Shown piece by piece: positions 1 through 8,436 of a stretch of DNA of 40,302 bases. The notes beneath the pieces are model-generated. The model was not told the DNA's origin, made no database searches, and worked only from the letters and a program-made list of their open reading frames with translations. The stretch lies in contig JARFRD010000184.1 in assembly GCA_029287435.1 (NCBI GenBank), positions 1 through 40,302 of the forward strand, in the 5' to 3' direction. The stretch is from Gammaproteobacteria bacterium (GTDB lineage Bacteria > Pseudomonadota > Gammaproteobacteria > SZUA-229). The translations under genes were made by a program, and so were the position numbers. Within the stretch, counting starts at the first letter, position 1. Each line of letters opens with the position of its first letter.

Positions 1-838
1 TGGACTGGTAGCTGATACCCAGGCGAATACCGTCAGATACCTCACCCTGGTAACCAAGCTTGGCGACAAAACCGAACACCGTGGAATTTACGTGACCCGA
101 TAAGTTTGAAGGATCAAGAGAGAAACCACTGAAGTTCTCCAAACCCTGGGCGCGGAAGCGCTGACCGACGACCAGCAGGCTACCACCAACAGAGTGCTTG
201 TCATTCAGCTTGTAGGCGGCATTGAAGTTGAAGAACATCTGCTCCAGGTTTACGCCCGCAGTGCCCGCACCATATGTACCAGGGAAATCCTGATAGGTAC
301 CGAAAGTGGGACTTGCAGTGTTTGCATCTACCAGACGCGCACCGCCAGTTGCATATTCTGTGTTCATGCCACCATTACCGTAAATCGCGATACCTACAGT
401 GGTTTTTTCACTAAGCAAATGGTTGTACGCAAAATGCGGCAGCAGGAACATATCGTTTTCACTCTCGACACTTCCTGGAAGAACGCTAAAAGCTGTTTGA
501 CATGGCACTGCATTAGGATCAGGACATAAACCCGGGATTGGACCGTATGGTGTGCCTACCGGAATTGGTGGATTACCGGTTACGGTATAACTACGCGGGG
601 ATGGTGCAAAAATCTGTAAGCCTAAATCCAGACGCTGGTCTACAAATGCCATTGCTGCCGGGTTGGTTGCGGCCGCCATGGCATCGTTATGGTTGTATGC
701 AACACCGGCACCAGCCATGCCCTTTTCCTTACTACCATAGCCGTGCATGAAATAGCCATTGGTCGCATTCGCAGCTGGCGCTGCCAGTAAACCTGATACG
801 GCAACAGCCAGCAGGGATTTGCGTAATTCAAAATTCAT
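1..838 (-). CDS. FadL/OmpP1/TodX-family outer membrane transport protein, C-terminus beyond window
   Basis: This is an open frame of 279 codons with no stop before the left edge, so the gene is 3'-truncated by the window. It begins at the ATG at 838, with a GGAG ribosome site at 846-849. Residues 1-25 form a signal peptide (MNFELRKSLL... ending APAANA). The mature start, ATNGYFMHGYGSKEKGMAGAGVA-like, is the hallmark N-terminus of FadL-family beta-barrels, in which this segment plugs the barrel. 'ATNPAAMAFV' follows, also typical. Alternating aromatic and polar strands come after it. The family imports long-chain fatty acids or other hydrophobic compounds across the outer membrane; which substrate this one takes cannot be told. 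The upstream region carries repeated TTATTAA-type boxes, reported separately. Confidence 0.88.
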   Translation of the reverse strand, partial: MNFELRKSLLAVAVSGLLAAPAANATNGYFMHGYGSKEKGMAGAGVAYNHNDAMAAATNPAAMAFVDQRLDLGLQIFAPSPRSYTVTGNPPIPVGTPYGPIPGLCPDPNAVPCQTAFSVLPGSVESENDMFLLPHFAYNHLLSEKTTVGIAIYGNGGMNTEYATGGARLVDANTASPTFGTYQDFPGTYGAGTAGVNLEQMFFNFNAAYKLNDKHSVGGSLLVVGQRFRAQGLENFSGFSLDPSNLSGHVNSTVFGFVAKLGYQGEVSDGIRLGISYQS

Positions 839-878
839 TATGTTGTCTCCAGAAATTAAAATATAAAAAGACGTATAC

Positions 879-980
879 GTTATTAACTACTTATGTAGCC
901 TTATTAACCAGTTGAACTGAACATGACTGTCAATTTGGCATATTATTATTTTTTAATATACTTATTAAGTAGTTGAATTG
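879..980 (-). promoter_or_regulatory. Candidate control region of the FadL-type gene with repeated boxes
   Basis: Two 20-nt boxes, 900-919 and 961-980, share 17 of 20 positions (CTTATTAA..AGTTGAA.TG). A third, weaker copy starts at 879 (GTTATTAACTAC). Because of internal symmetry, AACTACTTA near 885 and TAAGTAGTT near 966 also form a 9-bp inverted pair. On the minus strand a perfect TTGACA (928-933) lies just upstream of the second box, so a protein bound there could block a start site. No good -10 at the ideal distance was found, so the core promoter is uncertain. Confidence 0.35.
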
Positions 981-982
981 CC

Positions 983-1010
983 AAAAAAAACCCGGCAATG
1001 CCGGGCTTTT
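983..1010 (-). terminator. Rho-independent terminator of tusA
   Basis: Read on the minus strand, the stem CCCGGC/GCCGGG with an ATT loop (991-1005) is followed by eight T. It lies 22 bases after the tusA stop. The plus-strand T-run is short, so it mainly serves tusA. Confidence 0.8.
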
Positions 1011-1032
1011 ATACCAGAAATCTGTCACAAGG

Positions 1033-1263
1033 TCAGGCCTTTTTCATCAAAAAGCAGAATTTTCCGTCTTCTTCTGTTGATTCCATCAACTCGTTACCCG
1101 TTTGTTTCGCGAACGCCTCGAAATCCTTTACAGAACCCGGATCTGTTGCCACAATGCGCAGCACTTTGCCGGCATCAAGACCTGCCAGGGCTTTTTTAGC
1201 TCTCAAAATAGGTAACGGACAATTCAGGCCGCTTGCATCTAATTCTTCATCATAATCTGCCAC
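1033..1263 (-). CDS. tusA: TusA-family sulfurtransferase
   Basis: A 76-aa cytoplasmic protein carrying the family signature 'LDASGLNCPLPILRAKKAL'. The CPxP cysteine (Cys15) is the residue that carries persulfide sulfur. Length and the two-layer alpha/beta pattern fit TusA/SirA. TusA relays sulfur for tRNA thiolation in most bacteria. In sulfur oxidisers it also serves as a sulfur carrier in dissimilation. The sox operon 1.8 kb away makes the second role possible, but no rhodanese, DsrE or Hdr genes lie beside it here to confirm that. It is a single-gene unit with its own terminator and is divergent from the BepA-like gene. Confidence 0.9.
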   Translation of the reverse strand: MADYDEELDASGLNCPLPILRAKKALAGLDAGKVLRIVATDPGSVKDFEAFAKQTGNELMESTEEDGKFCFLMKKA

Positions 1264-1415
1264 AGTCTAGACTCCTGCAATGAGTGATAATCAAATAGCA
1301 CTTGTGTGCTGCGAAAACAGCCCCATATATAATGGATAAGATTCTAAAAGGCAAGCCAGTAACAATGCCTCAAATAAAGCTCAACTTTTGACCTGACCAG
1401 CTGTCTTGATTAGGT

Positions 1416-2837
1416 ATGCATTTATCTCCTGATTTTCTGCTGTTTCGCCTCGCAAGAAAACTGCTGTTGTCACTGCTGTTGTTTTCTTCGACCACTCTGG
1501 CCGAGTTACCCACCCTGGGTGACCCGACACTGGGCAGTATTAATAGTCGCGAAGAAGCACAGCTGGGCCTGGCCTATTACCGCTCATTAATGGCAAGCCT
1601 GCCTATCGTTGATGACATACAGCTGAATTACTACCTTGAAAGCCTGGCGCAAAAACTGGTTACGCAATCTGATGAAGCAGGTCGCGAGTTCACTTTTTTC
1701 ATTGTGCAGTCACCGGTGATCAACGCGTTCGCATTACCTGCAGGTTATATCGGCGTCCATAGCGGCCTGATGCTTGATGCTGATAACGAAAGCCAGCTGG
1801 CCAGCGTTCTTGCCCACGAAATCTCGCACGTTACCCAGCGTCACCTCGCGCGCATGATTGATGAATCAGGTAATACTGTGGTCGCTAATATCGCCACGCT
1901 GATTGCCGCTATTCTGGTTGGCTCACAAGATTCAACGGCTGGTCAGGCGGTGTTAATGGGTGGTCTTGCCGGTACCCAGCAGGCGCAAGTCAACTTCACA
2001 CGAACGAACGAGTACGAGGCAGACAGAATCGGTTTTGGCTTACTCGTCAAAGCCGATATTAATCCGGATGGCATGGTTGAGTTCTTCGAACACCTGCTGG
2101 ATAACAGTAGTGGTCTGCAAATCGAGTATATTCGAACTCACCCGTTGGATATCAACCGTGTCACCGAAGCAAAAAACCGAATCAAACCTGAGCACGCAAG
2201 CCTGCCCAAGGATAGCCTGGATTTTTCATTTGCAAAGGCTCGCCTGGCTGTACTCACCAGCTCCAACAATGGCATCAGAAAACTCATTGAACAGAATGAA
2301 AAATATGACTCCACCATCTCGCGTTATTTAAGAGCCATTGGCTATACACGCACCAATCAACCTAAAAAAGCTATCCAGATTCTTGAGCCCCTGCAGAAAG
2401 AGCATAAACATCCATGGATCAAACTCGCACTGGCTGAGGCATATCATGCGAATAACCAGATGGGTAAGGCAATCGAACTGCTGGAAACAATGAATGAACT
2501 CTATGCGGGATACCTTCCGGTAACCATCGCATATGCCAAAGCGCTGAACAGCACCAGGCAACCTGAAAAAAGCATTGAACTGTTGTTAAGGCAATTGCAA
2601 ACCGATGAAACTGCGATTGTCTACCAGACACTGGCTAAATCCTATTATTTAAATGGCCAGGTAAGTGCCGCACTCGAAGCCACCGGAAACCAGTATTTTA
2701 TGCAGGGTTATAATGAACTCGCATTACAGCAATATCAAAACGCGCTGGATCAGGATGATTTGAGTTCTACATCAAAAGTACGACTGGAAGCGAAAAAGAA
2801 AGAACTACTCGAAGCAGTAAAAGCACAATACAGATAA
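1416..2837 (+). CDS. bepA: BepA-like periplasmic M48 metalloprotease with TPR domain
   Basis: A 473-aa protein with an N-terminal signal sequence (about residues 1-29). The M48 zinc site is HEISH (His134, Glu135, His138) plus Glu201 in NEYEADRIGF. The 'RTHPLDINRV' segment (His242) matches the regulatory histidine loop of BepA. Residues from about 260 to the end form TPR-like helices. E. coli BepA (YfgC) assembles or degrades stalled LptD and BAM substrates at the outer membrane; the size and domain order here are the same. The ATG at 1416 is the start nearest the signal peptide, with only a weak ribosome site. It stands alone, divergent from tusA, and no clear terminator follows it. Confidence 0.88.
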   Translation: MHLSPDFLLFRLARKLLLSLLLFSSTTLAELPTLGDPTLGSINSREEAQLGLAYYRSLMASLPIVDDIQLNYYLESLAQKLVTQSDEAGREFTFFIVQSPVINAFALPAGYIGVHSGLMLDADNESQLASVLAHEISHVTQRHLARMIDESGNTVVANIATLIAAILVGSQDSTAGQAVLMGGLAGTQQAQVNFTRTNEYEADRIGFGLLVKADINPDGMVEFFEHLLDNSSGLQIEYIRTHPLDINRVTEAKNRIKPEHASLPKDSLDFSFAKARLAVLTSSNNGIRKLIEQNEKYDSTISRYLRAIGYTRTNQPKKAIQILEPLQKEHKHPWIKLALAEAYHANNQMGKAIELLETMNELYAGYLPVTIAYAKALNSTRQPEKSIELLLRQLQTDETAIVYQTLAKSYYLNGQVSAALEATGNQYFMQGYNELALQQYQNALDQDDLSSTSKVRLEAKKKELLEAVKAQYR

Positions 2838-2971
2838 AAAAGTTTGAATAAATTGCGCTTACAACAGTCTCAGTAAATAGTTTAAACGCTATGTACGTTA
2901 TATTACCAAACTCTTATATAAGTCCTTGTTAATAATACTGATTAACACTACGATTTTTTTTGGGTTTTGGG

Positions 2972-2999
2972 TTGTCATAAGGTTTCTAGCGTGTATGCT
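2972..2999 (+). promoter_or_regulatory. Candidate sigma70 promoter of the sox operon
   Basis: TTGTCA (2972-2977) and TATGCT (2994-2999) are separated by 16 bases and lie about 60 bases before the soxX start. No other promoter-like pair this good was seen in 2838-3059, which otherwise holds only AT-rich sequence. There is no experimental support. Confidence 0.4.
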
Positions 3000-3059
3000 A
3001 TATATCCTTGTTCAATTAGAACATTCCTATTGATAATAATACCCTGGAGGAGAGAGCAA

Positions 3060-3431
3060 ATGCGGCTGAAAGCACATTTGATCAAGACCACAGTCTCCGT
3101 AGCTACCTTGATTGGTTGCCTCGGTTTGACACCACTCGCTGTTAATGCAGCTGAAGACGCTGACATAGCAGAAGGCAAGAAAATTGCATTCGACAGAAAG
3201 AAAGGCAACTGCCTCGCATGTCACATGATTGAAGGTGGAACACTTGCTGGCAACATCGGACCACCGCTGGTTGCTATGAAAGCACGTTTCCCTGATGTCG
3301 AGGTTCTCAGAGCTCAGATCTATGATGCTACTGAAAAGAACCCGAATACCATCATGATCCCATTCGGGCCGCATGGTGTATTAACGGATAGCGAGATAGA
3401 CAAGATCACAAAATTCATATACACATTGTAA
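3060..3431 (+). CDS. soxX: SoxX, c-type cytochrome subunit of the SoxXA complex
   Basis: SoxX is the small haem subunit of SoxXA, which joins thiosulfate oxidatively to the SoxY cysteine in the periplasm. The 123-aa protein has a Sec signal (residues 1-30) and one haem motif, CLACH (Cys51, Cys54, His55). The C-terminal stretch containing 'IMIPFG' with Met99 is the usual distal haem ligand region of SoxX. The frame is open further upstream to 2967, but ATG 3060 has a strong GGAGGAGAG site directly before it and leaves a proper signal peptide. It is the first gene of soxXYZA; soxY begins 25 bases after its stop. Confidence 0.93.
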   Translation: MRLKAHLIKTTVSVATLIGCLGLTPLAVNAAEDADIAEGKKIAFDRKKGNCLACHMIEGGTLAGNIGPPLVAMKARFPDVEVLRAQIYDATEKNPNTIMIPFGPHGVLTDSEIDKITKFIYTL

Positions 3432-3456
3432 TAGTAGTAGTTAGAGGAATAGATAG

Positions 3457-3927
3457 ATGAATCAAAATCGAAGAGTACTGCTCAAAGGTTCACTGGCTGC
3501 GGGCGCCGTTGGCGCTGCTGTAAGTGCTGGCCTGCTGACACCTAAGGCTGTCATGGCTGCATGGTCTAAAGAAGCTTTTGAAGCAAAAGATACAAATGCT
3601 GCCCTTGCTGGTGCAATGGGAAGTTCAGATACAACCGCAAGCGATAAAATCAAGCTGAAAGCACCTGATATCGCTGAGAACGGTGCTGTAGTGCCGATTA
3701 CTGTTACCAGTGGTATCGATGGCACAACCAACATGAGCATCCTGGTTGCCAACAACAACACTCCACTGACTTCAAGCTATGCCTTTGGACCTGACACTGA
3801 AGGTTATATTTCAACTCGCGTGAAGATGGGTAAAACATCTGACGTCATCGCAGTTGTTAAGGCCGGTGGCAAACTGTACAGCACCAGGAAAGAAGTCAAG
3901 GTCACCATTGGTGGTTGTGGCGGTTAA
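3457..3927 (+). CDS. soxY: SoxY, sulfur-carrier subunit of SoxYZ
   Basis: SoxY holds the sulfur substrate covalently during thiosulfate oxidation. The 156-aa protein has a twin-arginine signal (NRRVLLKG, then an alanine/glycine-rich hydrophobic stretch to about residue 35), as expected for SoxY, which is exported folded together with SoxZ. It ends in the flexible GGCGG tail; Cys154 is the substrate-bearing residue. A TAGAGGAATAG ribosome site precedes ATG 3457. soxZ follows after 30 bases. All key features are present and the gene appears intact. Confidence 0.95.
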   Translation: MNQNRRVLLKGSLAAGAVGAAVSAGLLTPKAVMAAWSKEAFEAKDTNAALAGAMGSSDTTASDKIKLKAPDIAENGAVVPITVTSGIDGTTNMSILVANNNTPLTSSYAFGPDTEGYISTRVKMGKTSDVIAVVKAGGKLYSTRKEVKVTIGGCGG

Positions 3928-3957
3928 TCGATAATTAAGTTTGAGGTAATTAGTAAC

Positions 3958-4272
3958 ATGGCAAAATCAATCAAATTGAGAGCAAAAGCCAAAGATGGCG
4001 TTGCAACTGTTAAGTGCCTGATCAGCCACCCAATGGAAACTGGCCTGCGCAAAGACAAGAAGTCAGGCAAGATGATTCCGGCTGAATTCATTCAGGAAGT
4101 AACTTGTGAGCACGGTGGCAAAACTGTACTTGGCGCAGAATGGGGAAGTGCAATTTCCAAGAACCCGTTCCTGTCATTCAAGTTCAGTGGTGCAAAGTCT
4201 GGTGACTCCATCAAGATCAGCTGGGTGGATAACAAAGGCGCAAGCGACTCTCTTGAAGGCAAGATTAAGTAA
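3958..4272 (+). CDS. soxZ: SoxZ, partner of SoxY
   Basis: A 104-aa protein with the immunoglobulin-like beta-sandwich pattern of SoxZ. Family segments include 'ISHPMETGLRKDKKSGK' near the N-terminus and 'NPFLSFKFSGAKSGDSIKISWVDNKG' near the C-terminus. It has no signal peptide, which is normal because it is carried to the periplasm by the Tat signal of SoxY. A TTTGAGGTAAT ribosome site lies before the start. It sits between soxY and soxA in the operon, and the gap to soxA is 54 bases. Confidence 0.95.
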   Translation: MAKSIKLRAKAKDGVATVKCLISHPMETGLRKDKKSGKMIPAEFIQEVTCEHGGKTVLGAEWGSAISKNPFLSFKFSGAKSGDSIKISWVDNKGASDSLEGKIK

Positions 4273-4326
4273 TTCCTGGAGCAATCCAGCTGAATTTACT
4301 TTTAAATAATAACCAAAGGGTGAACA

Positions 4327-5181
4327 ATGAAAACAATTGCTAACGTCCTAACCGCTGCATGCCTGGTAGCACTACCAGTTGCAGGGCAAGCGTCACCTGA
4401 GTCGGATCTGAATGACTTCAGGGATCATTTCTACAAGAAATTCCCTGATACACCGAAAGATGATTTTATCAATGGCGTTTATTCAATCGATCCTGCTTCA
4501 CGCGAACAATGGGAAGCGTTTGAAGAATTTCCTTCTTATGAAATCTACATAGATAAAGGTGAAGAACTGTTCAACAAGAAATTTGCCAACGGCAAAGGTT
4601 TTGCTGACTGCTTCCCGAACTATGAGAAAGGAATTCGCCAGAACTATCCTTATTTCGACAGTGGCTCAGGTTCAATCGTTACTCTGGAAGGCGCAATCAA
4701 CAAGTGTCTGACAGACAACGGCGAAAAACCTTACAAGTGGAAAAAAGGTAACATCACATACGTCAGCGCATATCTGGCTAGCAAATCACGCGGTAACAAG
4801 ATCAATATCAAGATACCGAATGATCCGAAAGCCATCGATCAATACAACCGCGGCAAGAAACATTTTTATGCTAAACGCGGCCAGCTGAACATGGCTTGTG
4901 CCGACTGCCACTACCACTATGCAGGTGCCAAGATCCGTGCAGATATCCTCAGCCCGGCGCTGGGGCATCCAACCGGCTTCCCTGTCTACCGTAACAAGTG
5001 GGCTGGTGCTTCCAAGAAAGGTGATGGCATGGGTTCCCTGCATCGTCGTTACGGCGGTTGTAACAAGCAGGTACGTGCCAAGCCATTCAAGGCACAGAGT
5101 GATGAGTACAAAGCTCTCGAGTATTTCCATACTTACATGAGTAATGGCCTGGAAGTAAACGGTCCAAGCCAGCGTAAGTAA
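4327..5181 (+). CDS. soxA: SoxA, mono-haem type cytochrome subunit of SoxXA
   Basis: A 284-aa protein with a Sec signal (about residues 1-22). There is one haem motif, CADCH (Cys191, Cys194, His195). Cys245 in 'RRYGGCNKQVRAKP' is the cysteine that ligates the active-site haem as a persulfide. In di-haem SoxA the first half has a second CxxCH; here only Cys95 and Cys127 remain, as in mono-haem SoxA, where they are thought to form a disulfide. Together with SoxX it couples thiosulfate to SoxY. An AAGGGTGA ribosome site precedes the start. It is the last gene of the operon; soxB and soxCD are not in the window. Confidence 0.94.
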   Translation: MKTIANVLTAACLVALPVAGQASPESDLNDFRDHFYKKFPDTPKDDFINGVYSIDPASREQWEAFEEFPSYEIYIDKGEELFNKKFANGKGFADCFPNYEKGIRQNYPYFDSGSGSIVTLEGAINKCLTDNGEKPYKWKKGNITYVSAYLASKSRGNKINIKIPNDPKAIDQYNRGKKHFYAKRGQLNMACADCHYHYAGAKIRADILSPALGHPTGFPVYRNKWAGASKKGDGMGSLHRRYGGCNKQVRAKPFKAQSDEYKALEYFHTYMSNGLEVNGPSQRK

Positions 5182-5196
5182 TCACTTACTGCAACA

Positions 5197-5230
5197 CAAA
5201 AAAACCCCGGCTTGCCGGGGTTTTTTTTGC
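5197..5230. terminator. Bidirectional terminator between soxA and tRNA-Lys
   Basis: Stem CCCCGG/CCGGGG with a CTTG loop (5205-5220), flanked by an A-run (5198-5204) and a T-run (5221-5228). It works in both directions: it ends soxXYZA on plus and tRNA-Lys on minus. Confidence 0.9.
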
Positions 5231-5296
5231 TTGATCATTTTTCTGTCTGACGACTGGTTTTTCAGTTCTTAAATAAGCCAGTCTTGACATGGGAAA

Positions 5297-5372
5297 TGGT
5301 GGGCCGTCCGCGACTCGAACGCGGGACCATCGGATTAAAAGTCCGGTGCTCTACCAACTGAGCTAACGGCCC
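5297..5372 (-). tRNA. tRNA-Lys (anticodon UUU)
   Basis: On the minus strand 76 bases fold as a complete cloverleaf. The acceptor stem is GGGCCGT/ACGGCCC, the D arm is GCTC..GAGC, the anticodon stem-loop is CCGGA-CTTTTAA-TCCGA with anticodon TTT, and the T arm is CCGCG-TTCGAGT-CGCGG. The 3' CCA is encoded. In E. coli a lysine/valine tRNA cluster also follows cpoB, so its place beyond cpoB-queE-queC echoes an old gene order. Confidence 0.98.
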
Positions 5373-5493
5373 ATATTCTGAGAATAGAAACTATCTTGGC
5401 GCTCGGACTCCTGTCCTCGCCTGAATCCAACAAAATTCAAGACGGCGCATGATACATGGACTCGCGCCGAAAGACAATCCAAATCAGGGCAAC

Positions 5494-6189
5494 CTAGCCC
5501 AATTCAACGCCTTCCTGATAGCGCGTAGGATCGGCTATTCCGGCCGCAACGAAGCCTTCGTGCCTGAGACGGCACGAGTCGCAAACGCCGCAGGCCCTGG
5601 CCTTTGCATCAGCCTGGTAGCATGAAACAGTCAGGGCATAGTTAACATCCAGTTCTACGCCCGTTTTGATAATTTCAGACTTGCTCATATTGATCAGGGG
5701 TGCATGAATCCTGAGCCGGGCACCTTCGACACTGGCCCTGGTCGCCAGGTTTGCCATATTCTCAAATGCCTCGATATATTCCGGTCGGCAGTCCGGGTAA
5801 CCCGAGTAATCAACGGCATTAACGCCAATGAAGATATCAGACGAATTCATCACTTCGGCAATCGCCAGTGCATGCGCCAGAAATACGGTATTACGAGCCG
5901 GTACGTAGGTAACCGGGATGCCCTCTTCTGCTGCCTCTGGCACAGCGATACTGGTATCTGTCAGCGCCGATCCAGCCATAACACCATCGTCCAGCCTGAT
6001 GACCTGGTGACTCGCACTAAACGATACCGCAATGGCTTCAGCGGCCACCAGTTCAATTTCTGCGCGCTGGTGATAATCAAAACTGATGGCGTGACATTTG
6101 TAATGCTGAGAAGCTATTGCTAACACAGTAGATGAGTCCAACCCACCTGAAAGCAATACTATGGCCTTTGGTTTGTCTGACATATTCAT
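5494..6189 (-). CDS. queC: 7-cyano-7-deazaguanine synthase QueC
   Basis: QueC converts 7-carboxy-7-deazaguanine to preQ0 using ATP and ammonia, in queuosine synthesis. The 231-aa protein has the PP-loop '[10 protein letters not shown]' near residue 13. A C-terminal zinc site in '[17 protein letters not shown]' has four cysteines. The start ATG at 6189 overlaps the queE stop as ATGA, which indicates translational coupling; a second ATG at 6183 would give MSDKPK. Upstream queE makes its substrate, so the two form a two-step operon. Confidence 0.95.
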   Translation of the reverse strand: MNMSDKPKAIVLLSGGLDSSTVLAIASQHYKCHAISFDYHQRAEIELVAAEAIAVSFSASHQVIRLDDGVMAGSALTDTSIAVPEAAEEGIPVTYVPARNTVFLAHALAIAEVMNSSDIFIGVNAVDYSGYPDCRPEYIEAFENMANLATRASVEGARLRIHAPLINMSKSEIIKTGVELDVNYALTVSCYQADAKARACGVCDSCRLRHEGFVAAGIADPTRYQEGVELG

Positions 6190-6836
6190 TTTCCCGGCTG
6201 ATCACCCCACAGTATTTTATGTAACTGCAACTGGAAGCGCACCGGCAGGTTGTCACGAAGTATCCAGTCTGCAAGCTCGCTGGCCTGAAGCTGTTCATTA
6301 CTCGGTGAAAATAAAACTTCACAGCGTTGGTCGAGTGAATATTTCTCAACCATGCTTCGCGACCAGTCATAGTCTGATTCACTGCAGATCACAAACTTCA
6401 CCTGGTCTTTTTCATTCAGACACTGAATATTCTCATAACGATTACGCTCCTCTTCATCGGAGCCGGGTGTTTTCAGATCCATGACCTTCACCACCCTGCC
6501 ATCAACATCACATACATCAATAGCACCACTGGTTTCCAGCGACACGTCGTAACCCTCATCACAAAGAGCAGTGAGGAGGTCATTACAGCTTTTTTGTGCC
6601 AGCGGTTCACCACCGGTTACGGTTATATAGCGAGTTCGATAGTTGCGCACCTGTTCAAGAATGTCATCAAACGTCATCCATTCGCCGCCACTGAACGCAT
6701 ACGTGGTATCACAGTACTGACAACGCAACGGGCACCCGGTAAGGCGGATAAATACCGTTGGAATACCCACGGTCAACGCTTCACCCTGCAGCGAATAAAA
6801 AATCTCGGTGATACGTAGACGTTGTGTATCAGTCAT
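6186..6836 (-). CDS. queE: 7-carboxy-7-deazaguanine synthase QueE (radical SAM)
   Basis: A 216-aa radical SAM enzyme that makes 7-carboxy-7-deazaguanine from carboxytetrahydropterin in the queuosine pathway. The cluster motif '[11 protein letters not shown]' has CxxxCxxC spacing and is followed by '[10 protein letters not shown]', the SAM-binding GGE motif. N-terminal '[13 protein letters not shown]' is typical of QueE. Its stop overlaps queC by ATGA. A strong hairpin terminator lies between cpoB and queE, so queEC probably has its own promoter within 6837-6924, although I could not pick one with confidence. Confidence 0.94.
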   Translation of the reverse strand: MTDTQRLRITEIFYSLQGEALTVGIPTVFIRLTGCPLRCQYCDTTYAFSGGEWMTFDDILEQVRNYRTRYITVTGGEPLAQKSCNDLLTALCDEGYDVSLETSGAIDVCDVDGRVVKVMDLKTPGSDEEERNRYENIQCLNEKDQVKFVICSESDYDWSRSMVEKYSLDQRCEVLFSPSNEQLQASELADWILRDNLPVRFQLQLHKILWGDQPGK

Positions 6837-6924
6837 TCGTCATTCAGATAATAAAAGTAAATGTATTAATCAAGAAATGCGATATCAGATGTGCTGAGCG
6901 CTTCCATTTGACTCAAGACAAGGC

Positions 6925-6985
6925 AAAAACCCGATTTATTTGCAGAGTTTACAATGAGTAAATGAGCAAAATAAATCGGGTTTTT
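6925..6985 (-). terminator. Long hairpin terminator downstream of cpoB
   Basis: The outer arms AAAAACCCGATTTATT (from 6925) and AATAAATCGGGTTTTT (to 6985) pair over about 16 bp. An inner TTTAC/GTAAA stem sits in the centre. Read on minus it ends in TTTTT and closes the tol-pal-cpoB transcript 28 bases after the cpoB stop. It is nearly symmetric and could also stop plus-strand transcripts. Confidence 0.8.
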
Positions 6986-7013
6986 AACGCAGTATTGAGG
7001 CTAATGGGGCCGC

Positions 7014-7796
7014 TCAGTGGCCTTCGCGGGCGATGCGGGCCAGCCGTTCATTGGCCTTGGCCGCCACCGTGGTATCGGGATACAGCTTGGCCGCCTGGGT
7101 CAGTGCTTCCTTTGCTGCTGACCAGTTCTGCAGCTCATAGTAGGTGTAACCGATTTTCAGACGCGCACCAGGTATCTTTGAACTTTCAGGGTACTTGGCG
7201 ATGAGTGTCTGGAAGCCGTCCAGTGCTTTCTTATATTCACGAGACACATAGTTTGCCTCACCCAGCCAGTACTGCGCATTGTCAGCGTACTTGCTTTGCG
7301 GGTAACTGGAAAGAAAAGCTTCGAATGCAGCAATAGATTTCTTGTACTCGCCCTGCTTGAGCAACTCAAATGCAGCCGAATATTGTTGCGAGCCATCTTT
7401 ATCCTGAACTGCTGCTACAGGTGCAGCGCCGGCCGCAGCAGCCGATGAACTGGGTGGCGGCACGGGTGCCGCTACCACTGTCCTGCTTGTGCCGCCCTCA
7501 AGGTTATTCAGGCGACGATCAATATCGGTATACAGACTACGTTGGCGCTGTGAAACCAGGTCAAGCTCGTATTCCTTCTCCTCTAATAGCTCCCTGAGCA
7601 TCGAGACTTCCTGCTTAAGCGCTTCGAGTTGCTGTGACTGCTCAAGCATCACGTCAGAACTAACTATGCGCTCAAGACGCTCGAGACGTTCTTTGACACT
7701 CATGCGTGACAGCATTTCTTCATCAGTAGCAGCATATGTCGGCACTGACAGCATGCCGGCCAAAGCAACCAGAAGGATTGAGGAATATTTAGCCAT
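7014..7796 (-). CDS. cpoB: CpoB/YbgF, Tol-Pal associated periplasmic protein
   Basis: CpoB links the Tol machine with peptidoglycan synthesis during division. The 260-aa protein has a Sec signal (residues 1-22, ending TYA). A coiled coil follows at about residues 30-98, rich in Glu/Leu/Arg heptads; this is the segment that trimerises and binds TolA in E. coli. Next comes a Pro/Ala/Ser linker and three TPR repeats (about residues 135-255, with patterns such as 'YWLGEANYVSREYKKALDGF'). It is the last gene of the tol-pal block, right after pal with a 4-base gap, and is followed by the hairpin terminator. Confidence 0.93.
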   Translation of the reverse strand: MAKYSSILLVALAGMLSVPTYAATDEEMLSRMSVKERLERLERIVSSDVMLEQSQQLEALKQEVSMLRELLEEKEYELDLVSQRQRSLYTDIDRRLNNLEGGTSRTVVAAPVPPPSSSAAAAGAAPVAAVQDKDGSQQYSAAFELLKQGEYKKSIAAFEAFLSSYPQSKYADNAQYWLGEANYVSREYKKALDGFQTLIAKYPESSKIPGARLKIGYTYYELQNWSAAKEALTQAAKLYPDTTVAAKANERLARIAREGH

Positions 7797-7800
7797 TGCT

Positions 7801-8385
7801 TTACTCGTATACTAGTTCTGCTCGACGGTTCAGTGACCAGGATTCTTCATCATGACCAAAAGCAGCCGGCTTTTCTTCGCCGTAACTGATGATGGTGATC
7901 TGCGAAGCACTGGCACCCTGGTATAACAGTAATTTCTTCACAGCCTGCGCACGACGGTCTGCCAGCGCCACGTTATATTCACGTGCACCGCGCTCATCGG
8001 TATGACCTTCAAGACGCATGCTCGCATCCGAATTCAGTGACAAATACTTACCATGATGCTTGATGACTTCTACATCAGTTTCACTGATTTCACTGCTGTC
8101 GAAACCAAAATAGATAGTCTTTATTGAAAGCACGTTGTTGGGATCGTTGATCGCCTCTTTCTCGTACGAAATCACTTTACCTTCAAGCGCAGTGCCGGCA
8201 AATGAAGCATCACCGCCAATCGTACCAACCGTGGCACCGGATTCAGCCCCGGCAGCACCCTCGTCAACAGCACCTTCAGCATCAGGCTTGGTTCCCTTGG
8301 CACAACCTGTGATCAATGCCGTAAACGCAATAACCACCAGAAGCTTTCTCGCTGCACCCATCTGGTTTAAATCGAAACTCATCAT
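7801..8385 (-). CDS. pal: Pal, peptidoglycan-associated lipoprotein
   Basis: Outer membrane lipoprotein of 194 aa. The signal ends in the lipobox LITGC, with Cys28 as the lipidated residue. A flexible Ala/Gly/Glu linker follows. The OmpA-like peptidoglycan-binding domain covers roughly residues 85-194, with 'IYFGFDSSEI', 'LEGHTDERG' and 'NVALADRRAQAVKK'. Two adjacent ATGs could start it; the AGGGG site is 7-10 bases before them. It sits between tolB and cpoB as in other gammaproteobacteria. It anchors the outer membrane to the wall and cycles with TolB. Confidence 0.96.
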   Translation of the reverse strand: MMSFDLNQMGAARKLLVVIAFTALITGCAKGTKPDAEGAVDEGAAGAESGATVGTIGGDASFAGTALEGKVISYEKEAINDPNNVLSIKTIYFGFDSSEISETDVEVIKHHGKYLSLNSDASMRLEGHTDERGAREYNVALADRRAQAVKKLLLYQGASASQITIISYGEEKPAAFGHDEESWSLNRRAELVYE

Positions 8386-8436
8386 TTTCTTACCCCTAAG
8401 TAAATCTTATTTTATAAATAATTATTTTTGGTACAT

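Noticed and set aside
194-750. Plus-strand open frames at the left end
   Set aside because: They are shadows of the FadL-type gene on the minus strand, whose signal peptide and family motifs are clear.
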